Shown here piece after piece: positions 1-6,841 of a stretch of 11,327 bases of DNA (positions are counted from its first letter, which is position 1; each line of letters opens with the position of its first letter). The stretch covers positions 1 through 11,327 of the forward strand of contig SLLJ01000085.1 of assembly GCA_007134165.1 (NCBI GenBank), given 5' to 3'. Below the pieces are notes generated by a model. The model was not told the origin of the DNA and made no database searches. It worked only from the letters and a program-made list of their open reading frames with translations. This stretch comes from Nitriliruptoraceae bacterium. GTDB lineage: Bacteria > Actinomycetota > Nitriliruptoria > Nitriliruptorales > Nitriliruptoraceae. Made by a program: the position numbers and the translations under genes.

Positions 1-696
1 AGTGGCTGGGTCTTCACCGACTGGCTCGAGGACGTCATGCTGCGCCTGCACGGCGGTGAGGCCTACGACGACTGGATCACCAACGACCTGCCCTTCGACT
101 CGCCCGAGGTTCGCTCGGCGATCGAGGACTACATCGACCCGATCTGGTTCGAGGACGGCTTCGTCTTCGGTGGTTCGCCCAACATCCTGCAGACCAGCTT
201 CGGTGACTCGGTGCTCGGTCTGTTCGACGGCACGTGCCTGATGCACCGTCAGGCGTCCTTCATCGAGGGCTTCATGCCCGACGATGCGGTCATCGGCGAG
301 AACGTCGACTTCTTCTACCTGCCCGAGATCGCCGCCTCCGGCCAGGGCGCCCCAGTGCTCATCGCCGGTGACCTCGCCGCGGCCTACACCGAGAACCCCA
401 GCGTCGCGGAGTTCTTCAACTACTTCGCGACCCCGGAGTCGGGTGAGCCGTGGGCGGCCGAGGGCGCCTGGCTCTCGCCGTTCGAGGACTTCAACCTCGA
501 CGCCTACGCCGACCCGTCCCTGGCTGCCCAGGGCGAGATCGTGGTCGAGGCGGACTTCGCCCGCTTCGACGCCTCCGACATGATGCCGGGTGCTGTTGGC
601 ACCGGGTCGTTCTGGACCGAGGCGGTCAACTACGTGCAGCGTGGTGGCGAGGACATCGACACGATGCTCCAGAACATCGACGCCTCCTGGCCGTGA
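1..696 (+). CDS. aglE: Alpha-glucoside ABC transporter substrate-binding protein, AglE-like (C-terminal 231 residues)
   Basis: The reading frame is open from base 1, so the start, signal peptide and N-terminal lobe lie left of the window. The visible part is the C-terminal portion of a family 1 solute-binding protein, the secreted lipid- or membrane-anchored receptor that captures sugar outside the cell and delivers it to the permeases. It opens with a TDWLEDVMLR-like stretch and ends with DASDMMPGAVGTGSFW and a terminal IDASWP. From memory, both stretches fit the AglE (alpha-glucoside) branch better than MalE. The matching permeases follow, which supports this reading. No ATPase gene is visible; in actinobacteria such systems commonly share an MsiK-type ATPase encoded elsewhere. 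The binding-protein role is secure. The exact substrate (sucrose, maltose, trehalose or other alpha-glucoside) is inference. Confidence 0.85.
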   Translation, partial: SGWVFTDWLEDVMLRLHGGEAYDDWITNDLPFDSPEVRSAIEDYIDPIWFEDGFVFGGSPNILQTSFGDSVLGLFDGTCLMHRQASFIEGFMPDDAVIGENVDFFYLPEIAASGQGAPVLIAGDLAAAYTENPSVAEFFNYFATPESGEPWAAEGAWLSPFEDFNLDAYADPSLAAQGEIVVEADFARFDASDMMPGAVGTGSFWTEAVNYVQRGGEDIDTMLQNIDASWP

Positions 697-717
697 TCCC
701 TACCTAACCGGCTAGGC

Positions 718-750
718 CGGTGGTGGGCCGCCGGGTGCGGCCCACCACCG
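718..750 (+). terminator. Intercistronic hairpin between binding-protein and permease genes
   Basis: A perfect 14-bp stem (718-731 pairs with 737-750) closes a 5-base loop, CGGGT. No T-run follows, so it may not be a full terminator. Its place between a binding-protein gene and the first permease gene suits a 3' mRNA stabiliser or partial terminator that keeps binding-protein transcript in excess. The structure is seen directly; the function is inferred. Confidence 0.6.
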
Positions 751-764
751 CCAAATGACACGAA

Positions 765-773
765 AGGGAGGAG
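765..773 (+). promoter_or_regulatory. Ribosome binding site deciding a TTG start for aglF
   Basis: AGGGAGGAG is a near-perfect Shine-Dalgarno sequence. Its GGAGG core (767-771) lies 7 bases before the TTG at 779. The in-frame ATG at 755 lies upstream of this site and would place the Shine-Dalgarno inside the coding region, so TTG 779 is the preferred start. Confidence 0.7.
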
Positions 774-778
774 ACGTC

Positions 779-1768
779 TTGGGGAACGCAGTCACCGGTC
801 TCGTCGCCGTGCTGCTCGGGGTCGGGGGAGCCGTCGCGCTCTTCTGGATCCTAAACTTCGCGGCCGAGCGGATGCCCAAGCAGTGGGAGGAGCGGTTCAA
901 GCCCTACGCGTTCATCGGCCCCGCGCTGTTCGTGGTCGGGATCTTCCTGCTGTACCCGTCGATCATCACGGTCGTCGACAGCTTCCGGACCAGCATCGGC
1001 ACCGCCGATGAGGCCTGGACGCTGGCGAACTACAACTGGTTGTTCACCGACCCGGCACTGCGGGACGCGCTGATCAACAACTTCCTGTGGATTCTGTTCG
1101 TGCCCGCCGGGGCGGTGTCGATCGGGCTGCTGGTCGCGGTCCTTGCCGACCGCCTCTCCCCCACCTGGGAGAAGGTCTCCAAGTCCCTGATCTTCATGCC
1201 GATGGCCATCAGCTTCGTGGGGGCCTCGACCATTTGGCTGTTCATCTACGCCTGGCGTCCGCCCGGCACCGATCAGATCGGGCTGATCTCCGCGATCTTC
1301 CAGGGGCTTGGCAGCCCACTGGCCACGCCGATCGTGCAGAACGGCACCCTTCGGCTCAACACCTTCGCGCTGATGATCGTTATGGTCTGGCTGCAGGCCG
1401 GATTCGCGATGGTGCTGCTGTCGGCCGCGATCAAGAACGTGCCCGAGGACACCATCGAGGCGGCCCGCATCGACGGCGCCACCGAGATCCAGATCTTCTG
1501 GAAGGTCACCATCCCGCAGATCGCCTCCACGATCGTGGTCGTGACCACGACCATCCTGATCCTGGTGCTCAAGATCTTTGACATCCCGCGGGTCATGACC
1601 AGCGGCAACTTCAATACCGACGTGATCGCCAACGTCTACTTCGACCAGTTGTTCACCGCCCGCAACCAGGGGCGCGCATCGGTCGTGGTCGTGGCGCTGA
1701 TCGTGCTGACGCTGCCGTTCATGTACATCAACATCAAGCGGTTCCGAGCCCAGGAGGCGGCGCGATGA
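779..1768 (+). CDS. aglF: Alpha-glucoside ABC transporter permease, AglF-like (MalF type)
   Basis: This is an inner-membrane subunit of a sugar importer, 329 residues from the TTG start. The first hydrophobic segment (about residues 5-25) is followed by a polar stretch and then FIGPALFVVGIFLLYPS, the usual start of the core permease fold. Further membrane segments follow to the end. The cytoplasmic EAA loop that docks onto the ATPase is at about 220-242 (EAARIDGA, then WKVTIPQI). The stretches IYAWRPPGTDQIGLISAI and VLKIFDIPRVMTSGNF match what I recall of AglF rather than MalF or UgpA. It overlaps aglG by 4 bases (ATGA), so the two permeases are translationally coupled and probably made one to one. 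An alternative ATG at 755 would add 8 residues. Confidence 0.85.
   Translation: MGNAVTGLVAVLLGVGGAVALFWILNFAAERMPKQWEERFKPYAFIGPALFVVGIFLLYPSIITVVDSFRTSIGTADEAWTLANYNWLFTDPALRDALINNFLWILFVPAGAVSIGLLVAVLADRLSPTWEKVSKSLIFMPMAISFVGASTIWLFIYAWRPPGTDQIGLISAIFQGLGSPLATPIVQNGTLRLNTFALMIVMVWLQAGFAMVLLSAAIKNVPEDTIEAARIDGATEIQIFWKVTIPQIASTIVVVTTTILILVLKIFDIPRVMTSGNFNTDVIANVYFDQLFTARNQGRASVVVVALIVLTLPFMYINIKRFRAQEAAR
1752..1757 (+). promoter_or_regulatory. Ribosome binding site of aglG
   Basis: A perfect AGGAGG sits inside the end of aglF, 7 bases before the ATG at 1765. It fixes the aglG start even though the two genes overlap. Confidence 0.75.
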
Positions 1769-2658
1769 GTGCATCGACCCAAGCACCTGCCCGCACGGCC
1801 TCCGGCGAGATCCTCGAGCCGCCGAAGGAAACGACGCACTCGTCCTGGTCGGTGCGCATCGCGTTGATCATCGTGATCGCGTTCTGGTCGCTTCCCACCG
1901 TGGGGTTGCTCGTCGCCTCGTTCCGCGACTCGGTCGCGACCCGGTCCACCGGCTGGTGGACGGTGTTCACGCCGGGTGGTTTCGAGGGCTTGACCATCGA
2001 CAACTACGTCCAGGTGCTCGAAGCCGGGATGGGCGAGTCGTTCATCAACTCCCTGACCGTGGCCGTGCCCGCGACGATCATCCCGATCCTGGCGGCGGCG
2101 TTCGCCGCCTACACCTTCGCTTGGATGGAGTTCAAGGGTCGCGAGCTGCTGTTCGTACTGTTCGTCGGCCTGCTCGTGGTGCCCCTGCAGGTGGCCTTCA
2201 TTCCGCTCACGCGGCTGTACATCAACCTCGGGGTCACCAACGACTTCGTGAAGATGTGGCTGGCCCACACCGGCTTCGGGATGCCCTTGGCCGTGTACAT
2301 CCTGCGCAACTACATCGGGTCGTTGCCGCGCGAGGTGATCGAGTCCGCGAAGGTCGATGGCGCGAGCCACTTCGAGACCTTCTGGAAGCTGATCATCCCG
2401 CTGTCGGTCCCGGCGCTGGCCGCCTTCGCCATCTTCCAGTTCCTGTGGACCTGGAACGACTTCCTCGTCGCGTTGGTCTTCATGGTCAACAACGAGGTGG
2501 TCACGGTGACCCTGGCCGAGTTGGTCGGCTCGCGCGGGCAGGACTGGCACCTGCTCACCGCCGGTGCGTTCATCACCATGACCGTGCCGCTGATCGTGTT
2601 CTTCAGCCTGCAGCGCTTCTTCGTCCGTGGTCTGACCGCGGGCTCCGTCAAGGGCTGA
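1765..2658 (+). CDS. aglG: Alpha-glucoside ABC transporter permease, AglG-like (MalG type)
   Basis: The second transmembrane subunit of the importer, 297 residues. A polar N-terminus (1-29) precedes six predicted membrane segments, roughly at 31-53, 93-118, 126-148, 163-182, 214-236 and 265-285. The EAA loop is at about 188-209 (ESAKVDGAS, then FWKLIIPLS). AglG-type signatures are STGWWTVFT after the first segment, LAHTGFGMPLAVYILRNYI before the EAA loop, and FAIFQFLWTWNDFLVA after it. The Rhizobium-type AglG I recall is about 380 residues with a large insert after GWWTA. Here that insert is missing and the loop between segments 1 and 2 is only about 40 residues. It is probably the last gene of the operon, because a strong hairpin follows. 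Confidence 0.85.
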   Translation: MSASTQAPARTASGEILEPPKETTHSSWSVRIALIIVIAFWSLPTVGLLVASFRDSVATRSTGWWTVFTPGGFEGLTIDNYVQVLEAGMGESFINSLTVAVPATIIPILAAAFAAYTFAWMEFKGRELLFVLFVGLLVVPLQVAFIPLTRLYINLGVTNDFVKMWLAHTGFGMPLAVYILRNYIGSLPREVIESAKVDGASHFETFWKLIIPLSVPALAAFAIFQFLWTWNDFLVALVFMVNNEVVTVTLAELVGSRGQDWHLLTAGAFITMTVPLIVFFSLQRFFVRGLTAGSVKG

Positions 2659-2666
2659 CCCCTCGC

Positions 2667-2702
2667 CGTCGTGGCCGCACCGTTCACGGTGCGGCCACGA
2701 CG
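2667..2702 (+). terminator. Strong hairpin terminator after aglG
   Basis: A perfect 16-bp stem (2667-2682 pairs with 2687-2702) closes a TTCA loop and starts 8 bases after the aglG stop. No T-run follows, as is common for intrinsic terminators in high-GC actinobacteria. It most likely ends the aglEFG transcript. Only 30 bases separate it from the next start, so some read-through into the DUF4032 gene is possible. Confidence 0.7.
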
Positions 2703-2732
2703 CGCACCTGAGCCGTCGAGGACCGCCCTGCC

Positions 2733-4067
2733 GTGCGCTTCCAGCTCACCGCCCGCACCGGGCATCCCGACTTCCTCGACCTTCCGTGGGACCAGCCGCT
2801 GAGTAGCTGGGAACACCAGCGAATGGTGCAGATGCCCATGGGCATCCACCGCCACGTTGTTCGTACCGTGCAGTACGGAGAGCGGCTCTACCACCTCAAG
2901 GAGCTGCCCCGGCGCTACGCCGAGCGCGAGTGGCGCTTCTTGCGCACCTTGCGCGCCGAGGGGGTACCGACCGTCGAGGTCGTGGGGGTCGTGACCCTGC
3001 GCGACAGCCCCGCAGGCGAGCGGCTCGAAGCGGTGCTGATCACCGAGCACCTCGAATACTCGGTGCCCTACCGCCTGCTGTTCCTGCGCCAGGAGCACCG
3101 CACGCTGCGCGACCCGATGCTCGACGCGCTCGTGCACCTGCTGGTGCGCATCCACCTGCAGGGCTTCTACTGGGGCGACTGCTCGTTGTCCAACACCCTG
3201 TTCCGGCGGGACGCCGGGCGGCTCGCGGCGTTCCTGGTCGACACCGAGACCGGCGAACTCTACCCCGAGCTCAGCGACCGTCAGCGCCAGATGGACGTCG
3301 ACCTCGCGATCGAGAAGTGCGGGGGTGAGCTGCTCGACCTGCAGGCCGCGGGGGTGCTGTCGGCCTCGGTGGATCCCTTCGACCTCGGGGTCGATTTCGA
3401 GCAGCGCTACCACGGGCTGTGGGCCGAGTTGACCCATGACGAGGTGTTCGCCGACGACGAGCGCTACAAGATGCATGACCGGCTCACGCGCATCAACGAC
3501 CTCGGCTACGACATCGAAGAGCTCGAGCTGGTCCAGGACGCCGAGTACCCCGGACTCACGCGCATGCGGCTGCGCACCTCGGTGGTGGAACCTGGCCGCT
3601 ATCGGCGGCTGCTGCACCGCCTGACCGGGCTCGACGTGCAGGACAACCAGGCCCGACGCCTGCTCAACGACATCCACAACTTCGGGGCCTGGCTGCAGCA
3701 GGACGAGGGTCGTGCCCTGCCCGAGGCGCTGGTGGCCCACCGCTGGCTCGAGCGCGCCTTCGAGCCCACGCTCGACGTGGTCCCCCTCGAGCTGCGGCTG
3801 CGGCGGGAGCCGGCCGAGCTCTACCACGAGATCCTCGAGCACTGGCACCGGCTGTCCACCGACGAGGGCTCGGACGTGGACCTGTTCGCGGCCGCCGACG
3901 ACTACGTGCACACGGTGCTCGCGCACGCGCCCGACGAGCGACGCATCGCGCCCTCGGAGGGCGGCGACGGGGATCCGGACGCCGCGGACGACCTTGACGA
4001 GTACGAACGACCACCTCCCCGACCGGGAGAGGGCGAACTCCTCGACCTCGACGCAGGTGGCGTGTAG
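2733..4067 (+). CDS. DUF4032 family protein with kinase-like (Kdo/WaaP-type) core
   Basis: 444 residues from a GTG start, with GAGGA (2718-2722) ten bases upstream. The N-terminal half has a protein-kinase-like pattern. YHLKELP carries the likely ATP-binding lysine (K56). RYAEREWRFL at 61-70 carries a helix-C-like glutamate. The catalytic loop is HLQGFYWGDCSLSN (141-154), with candidate catalytic D149 and metal-binding N154, followed by VDTETGE with D170 in the DFG position. This resembles lipopolysaccharide-kinase-like proteins, and I recognise the DUF4032 architecture common in actinobacteria. The C-terminal half (about 200-400) is the family-specific part. The last 35 or so residues are acidic, proline-rich and probably disordered. 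No signal peptide or membrane segment is visible, so it should be cytoplasmic. The substrate is unknown; the link to the preceding sugar importer is positional only. Confidence 0.75.
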   Translation: MRFQLTARTGHPDFLDLPWDQPLSSWEHQRMVQMPMGIHRHVVRTVQYGERLYHLKELPRRYAEREWRFLRTLRAEGVPTVEVVGVVTLRDSPAGERLEAVLITEHLEYSVPYRLLFLRQEHRTLRDPMLDALVHLLVRIHLQGFYWGDCSLSNTLFRRDAGRLAAFLVDTETGELYPELSDRQRQMDVDLAIEKCGGELLDLQAAGVLSASVDPFDLGVDFEQRYHGLWAELTHDEVFADDERYKMHDRLTRINDLGYDIEELELVQDAEYPGLTRMRLRTSVVEPGRYRRLLHRLTGLDVQDNQARRLLNDIHNFGAWLQQDEGRALPEALVAHRWLERAFEPTLDVVPLELRLRREPAELYHEILEHWHRLSTDEGSDVDLFAAADDYVHTVLAHAPDERRIAPSEGGDGDPDAADDLDEYERPPPRPGEGELLDLDAGGV

Positions 4068-4070
4068 GGT
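4042..4070 (+). promoter_or_regulatory. Possible sigma-70-type promoter for the DUF2510/DUF2752 pair
   Basis: TCGACC at 4042-4047 (4 of 6 to TTGACA), a 17-base spacer, then TAGGGT at 4065-4070, a good actinobacterial TANNNT -10 box. It overlaps the last codons of the DUF4032 gene. Transcription would begin near 4077 and give a leader of about 44 bases. Confidence 0.4.
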
Positions 4071-4081
4071 CGCGGACACCC

Positions 4082-4100
4082 GGCGCACCGCCCGTGCGCC
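4082..4100 (+). terminator. Short hairpin before the DUF2510 gene
   Basis: GGCGCAC (4082-4088) and GTGCGCC (4094-4100) form a perfect 7-bp stem with a 5-base loop. It lies 14 bases after the DUF4032 stop and 20 bases before the next start. It could end the DUF4032 transcript weakly, or be a leader structure if the promoter at 4042-4070 is real. Confidence 0.35.
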
Positions 4101-4120
4101 CGTGACGGTAAGGCGACGAG

Positions 4121-4555
4121 ATGCAGCAGCAGGGCGGTTCACCTCCTCCCGGATGGCATCCCGATCCACAGGTCCCCGGTCAGCTGCGCTGGTGGGACGG
4201 GACGGCCTGGTCGGACCAGACCGCACCCGCGGCGGGACAGAGTGCGGCGCAGCCGTCGTACGCGGCCGGCGGGGGGTATGTCGCGGGTGGGCAGACGGCG
4301 TCGATCGACACCTGGCTGTGGCAGTCGATCCTGGCGACGCTGCTGTGCTGCCTGCCGCTTGGCATCGTCGCGATCGTGTTCTCCTCCCAGGCGCAGTCGG
4401 CCATGAACACCGGGAACTACGCCCTGGCTGCCGACAAGGCCAAGCAGGCCAAGAACTTCACCCTGATCTCGGTGGGTCTGGGCGTGTTGGCCGTGGTGCT
4501 CTACATCGTGGTCGTGGTCGTGATCGGTGCGAGCGTGGGCTTCTCGGAGTTCTGA
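4121..4555 (+). CDS. DUF2510 and CD225/dispanin-like membrane protein
   Basis: 144 residues. The N-terminal DUF2510 module (about 9-34) shows PPGWHPDP followed by LRWWDGTAWSDQT, the tryptophan-rich signature typical of actinobacterial surface and secretion-related proteins. A Gly/Ala/Gln-rich linker (about 35-60) leads into a CD225/dispanin-like domain at about 63-137. This has a first hydrophobic segment containing LLCCLPLGIVAIV, a polar SSQAQSAMNTGNYALAADKAKQAK stretch whose repeats of A and K suit an amphipathic helix, then a long second membrane segment. The double cysteine (76-77) sits where CD225 proteins are often lipid-modified. The gene is 4 bases upstream of the DUF2752 gene. Function in bacteria is unknown; a role in membrane or envelope organisation is inference. 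Confidence 0.8.
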   Translation: MQQQGGSPPPGWHPDPQVPGQLRWWDGTAWSDQTAPAAGQSAAQPSYAAGGGYVAGGQTASIDTWLWQSILATLLCCLPLGIVAIVFSSQAQSAMNTGNYALAADKAKQAKNFTLISVGLGVLAVVLYIVVVVVIGASVGFSEF

Positions 4556-4559
4556 GCCG

Positions 4560-5006
4560 GTGCCCGGGTGGCTCAACTCGATCCGCTGGTCGGCCTGGCC
4601 CCGCTGGGTCGCCCCGGTCGCGACCGGGCTGCTGGCGCTGGCGATCTGCGCGGTGCTGGCCACCATCGACGACGACACCCGCGCGGTGCTCGCGCCTCGC
4701 TGCCCGTTCCGCACGGTGACCGGGCTGGACTGCCCGGGGTGTGGCGGGACCCGGGCGCTGCACGCGTTGGTGCGCGGGGATCTCGCGCTGGCGTTGGATC
4801 ACAACGTGGTCACCGTCCTGTTGCTGCCGCTGCTGGCGTGGGCCTGGGTGCGCTGGCTGCTGGCCCGGACCGGGTGTGCATTGGCACCGCCGACGCTGCC
4901 ACCTCGGGTGAGCATGGCGCTGGCGGTCGTGCTCGCGACGTTCATGGTGGTGCGCAACCTGCCCTGGCTGCCCTTCGTGCACCTGGCCTCCACGCCCCTG
5001 GCTTGA
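4560..5006 (+). CDS. DUF2752 family membrane protein
   Basis: 148 residues from the GTG at 4560, chosen because GGAG (4546-4549) lies ten bases upstream and the start is only 4 bases after the previous stop. A further in-frame GTG at 4527 would overlap the upstream gene by 29 bases. Membrane segments are predicted near 18-35, 83-102 and 118-135. The DUF2752 signature is clear: CPFRTVTGLDCPGCGGTRA at 48-66, with C48, C58 and C61, then a HALVRGDLALALDHN stretch. The cysteines could bind metal or form a disulfide; the family's biochemical role is not established. Tight coupling to the CD225 protein suggests the two act together in the membrane, and DUF2752 and CD225 genes are often seen side by side. 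Confidence 0.8.
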   Translation: MPGWLNSIRWSAWPRWVAPVATGLLALAICAVLATIDDDTRAVLAPRCPFRTVTGLDCPGCGGTRALHALVRGDLALALDHNVVTVLLLPLLAWAWVRWLLARTGCALAPPTLPPRVSMALAVVLATFMVVRNLPWLPFVHLASTPLA

Positions 5007-5038
5007 GCCGTCCGGTGTGTGCGCCGCACCCCGGTCGG

Positions 5039-5044
5039 TAGGAT
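5039..5044 (+). promoter_or_regulatory. Candidate -10 box for a leaderless metG transcript
   Basis: TAGGAT fits the TANNNT -10 consensus and ends exactly 7 bases before the metG ATG, which would put transcription start at or beside the A of the start codon. No convincing -35 is visible. The same bases could instead act as a weak Shine-Dalgarno (AGGA). Confidence 0.4.
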
Positions 5045-5051
5045 CGCGCGC

Positions 5052-6800
5052 ATGAGCTCTGAACCCGCCCCTGCCCCCGCCGTCGACGGCCCTGCGGACC
5101 CGCGCCACGTGCTGGTCGCGGTCGCCTGGCCGTACGCCAACGGCTCGTTGCACCTCGGGCACCTGGCCGGCGCCTACCTGCCTGCCGACATCTTCGCCCG
5201 CTACCACCGCATCGCGGGCAACCGGGTGCTGATGGTGTCGGGCAGCGACGCGCATGGCACGCCCATCACCGTGCGCGCCGATCAGGAGGGGGTGAGCCCG
5301 GCCGAGATCGTGCAGCGCTACCACCCGGAGTTCCTGCGCTACTGGGCGTCGCTTGGCATCACCTTCGATCTGTTCACGACCACGATGACCGACAACCACC
5401 GGGACGTGACCCACGAGATCTTCCGGGGGCTTCGGGACCACGGCCTGATCGAGGCCCGTACGACCGAGCAGTTCTACGATCCCGAAGCTGGGCGCTTCCT
5501 GCCCGACCGCTACGTCGAGGGGACCTGCCCGAGCTGTGGGGCGAGCGATGCCCGCGGGGATCAGTGCGACACCTGCGGCAAGACCCTCGACCCGATCGAC
5601 CTCGGCGATCCGCGCTCGAAGCTGACCGGGGCCGTGCCCGAGATGCGCCCCACCGAGCACCACTTCATCCTGCTCTCCAAGCTCGAGGCGCGGGTGCGGG
5701 CCTACCTCGAGACCCGGCAGGGCTGGCGCAGCCACGTCATCAACTGGGCGCTGGGCTTCGTGCGCGAAGGGCTGCACGACCGCGCCATCACCCGCGACAT
5801 CGCCTGGGGCGTGCCCCTGCCCGACGACGCCGGCATCGATGCGCCCGGTGACAAGCGCATCTACGTCTGGTTCGAAGCCGTGATCGGCTACCTGTCGGCG
5901 TCCAAGGAGTGGGCGCATCGCGTCGGCGAGCCCGATGCGTGGCGGGCCTGGTGGGAGGAACCGGCCGGGGAGAGCTACTACTTCGTGGGCAAGGACAACA
6001 TCCCGTTCCACGCCGTGTACTGGCCGGCACAGCTGATGGGTACGCCGGCGCTGAACCTTCCGACCAACGTGCCGGCCAACCAGTACGTGACCTTCAAGGG
6101 CGCGAAGGCCTCCAAGTCCCTGGGAGTGGGACGTTCACTGCTCGACTACCTCGACGTCTACCAGCCCGACACGCTGCGCTACGCGGTCGCCGCGAACCTG
6201 CCCGAGGCCAACGACGTCGACCTGGCCGAGGACGAGCTGGTCCGACGGGTCAACGACGAGCTGATCGCGACCTGGGGCAACCTCGTCAACCGGGTGCTGT
6301 CGATGACCCACAAGCGCTTCGAGGGACGGGTGCCACAGCCCGGCCCCCTCGCCGAGTCCGACGAGCAGCTGCTTGCAGACGTCGATGCGCAGCTGGCGGC
6401 AACCGGGGCCCAGCTCGAGCGGGTGGAGCTGCGGGCGGCGCTCAAGGAGGCGCTGGCCGGCGCGCAGGCCACCAACGTCTACCTCAACGCGATGCAGCCC
6501 TGGAAGACCGCCACGATCGACCGCGAACGTACGGCGACCACGCTGTGGACGGCGCTGCAGGCCATCAGTGGGCTGAAGGTCGCGTTCGCGCCGTTCACGC
6601 CCTTCTCCTGTGACCGGCTCAACGCCTGGCTCGGTGGCCCGGCTGCCGACCCCGACCCCCGGGACGCCCGCATCGGCGAGGGGCACATCGACCCCGGCAC
6701 GCTGGTCGGGCACGGCTGGGTCCGGCGCGAGGTCCCGGCCGGCACCGAGCTCGGCCCGCCTGAACCGCTGTTCGCCAAGATCGAACTCGACGAGGGCTGA
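5052..6800 (+). CDS. metG: Methionyl-tRNA synthetase
   Basis: A class I aminoacyl-tRNA synthetase, 582 residues, that charges tRNA-Met with methionine in the cytoplasm. The HIGH motif is HLGH at 34-37, preceded by PYANGSL. The KMSKS-type motif is KASKS at 352-356, within FKGAKASKSLG. A zinc knuckle has cysteines at 159, 162, 172 and 175, the same CX2CX9CX2C spacing as E. coli MetRS. YVWFEAVIGYLSA (271-283) and FVGKDNIPFH (311-320) are typical active-site stretches. The anticodon-binding helical domain follows, and the protein ends at PEPLFAKIELDEG. It therefore lacks the C-terminal EMAP-like tRNA-binding domain of the 677-residue E. coli enzyme. The ATG at 5052 is preferred over the GTG at 5019 because conserved sequence begins well downstream and a -10/RBS-like element lies just before it. 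Confidence 0.96.
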   Translation: MSSEPAPAPAVDGPADPRHVLVAVAWPYANGSLHLGHLAGAYLPADIFARYHRIAGNRVLMVSGSDAHGTPITVRADQEGVSPAEIVQRYHPEFLRYWASLGITFDLFTTTMTDNHRDVTHEIFRGLRDHGLIEARTTEQFYDPEAGRFLPDRYVEGTCPSCGASDARGDQCDTCGKTLDPIDLGDPRSKLTGAVPEMRPTEHHFILLSKLEARVRAYLETRQGWRSHVINWALGFVREGLHDRAITRDIAWGVPLPDDAGIDAPGDKRIYVWFEAVIGYLSASKEWAHRVGEPDAWRAWWEEPAGESYYFVGKDNIPFHAVYWPAQLMGTPALNLPTNVPANQYVTFKGAKASKSLGVGRSLLDYLDVYQPDTLRYAVAANLPEANDVDLAEDELVRRVNDELIATWGNLVNRVLSMTHKRFEGRVPQPGPLAESDEQLLADVDAQLAATGAQLERVELRAALKEALAGAQATNVYLNAMQPWKTATIDRERTATTLWTALQAISGLKVAFAPFTPFSCDRLNAWLGGPAADPDPRDARIGEGHIDPGTLVGHGWVRREVPAGTELGPPEPLFAKIELDEG

Positions 6801-6812
6801 GCCGCGCCCCCC

Positions 6813-6831
6813 GCGCCGGACCGTGCGGCGC
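6813..6831. terminator. Weak hairpin in the convergent metG / CPTCNK gene junction
   Basis: GCGCCG (6813-6818) and CGGCGC (6826-6831) form a 6-bp stem with a 7-base loop in the 41-base gap between two converging genes. It could act on both strands, but it is short and has no T-run. Confidence 0.3.
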
Positions 6832-6841
6832 CGGGACGCGC

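Noticed and set aside
851..1786. 311-codon minus-strand frame opposite aglF
   Set aside because: It is rich in D, H, Q and R, mirrors the hydrophobic codons of aglF, and shows no motif.
2310..4226. 638-codon open frame on the minus strand
   Set aside because: It lies opposite aglG and the DUF4032 gene, both recognisable. Its translation is rich in R, H, V, P and Q with no domain-like pattern. High GC routinely leaves such antisense frames open.
5015..5033. Imperfect hairpin between DUF2752 and metG as a terminator
   Set aside because: The stem is short, needs a G-T pair, and has no T-run; at this GC content it is expected by chance.
4458..6011. 517-codon open frame on the minus strand opposite DUF2752 and metG
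   Set aside because: metG is certain on the plus strand. The antisense translation is low-complexity H/R/G/P sequence without a credible start region.
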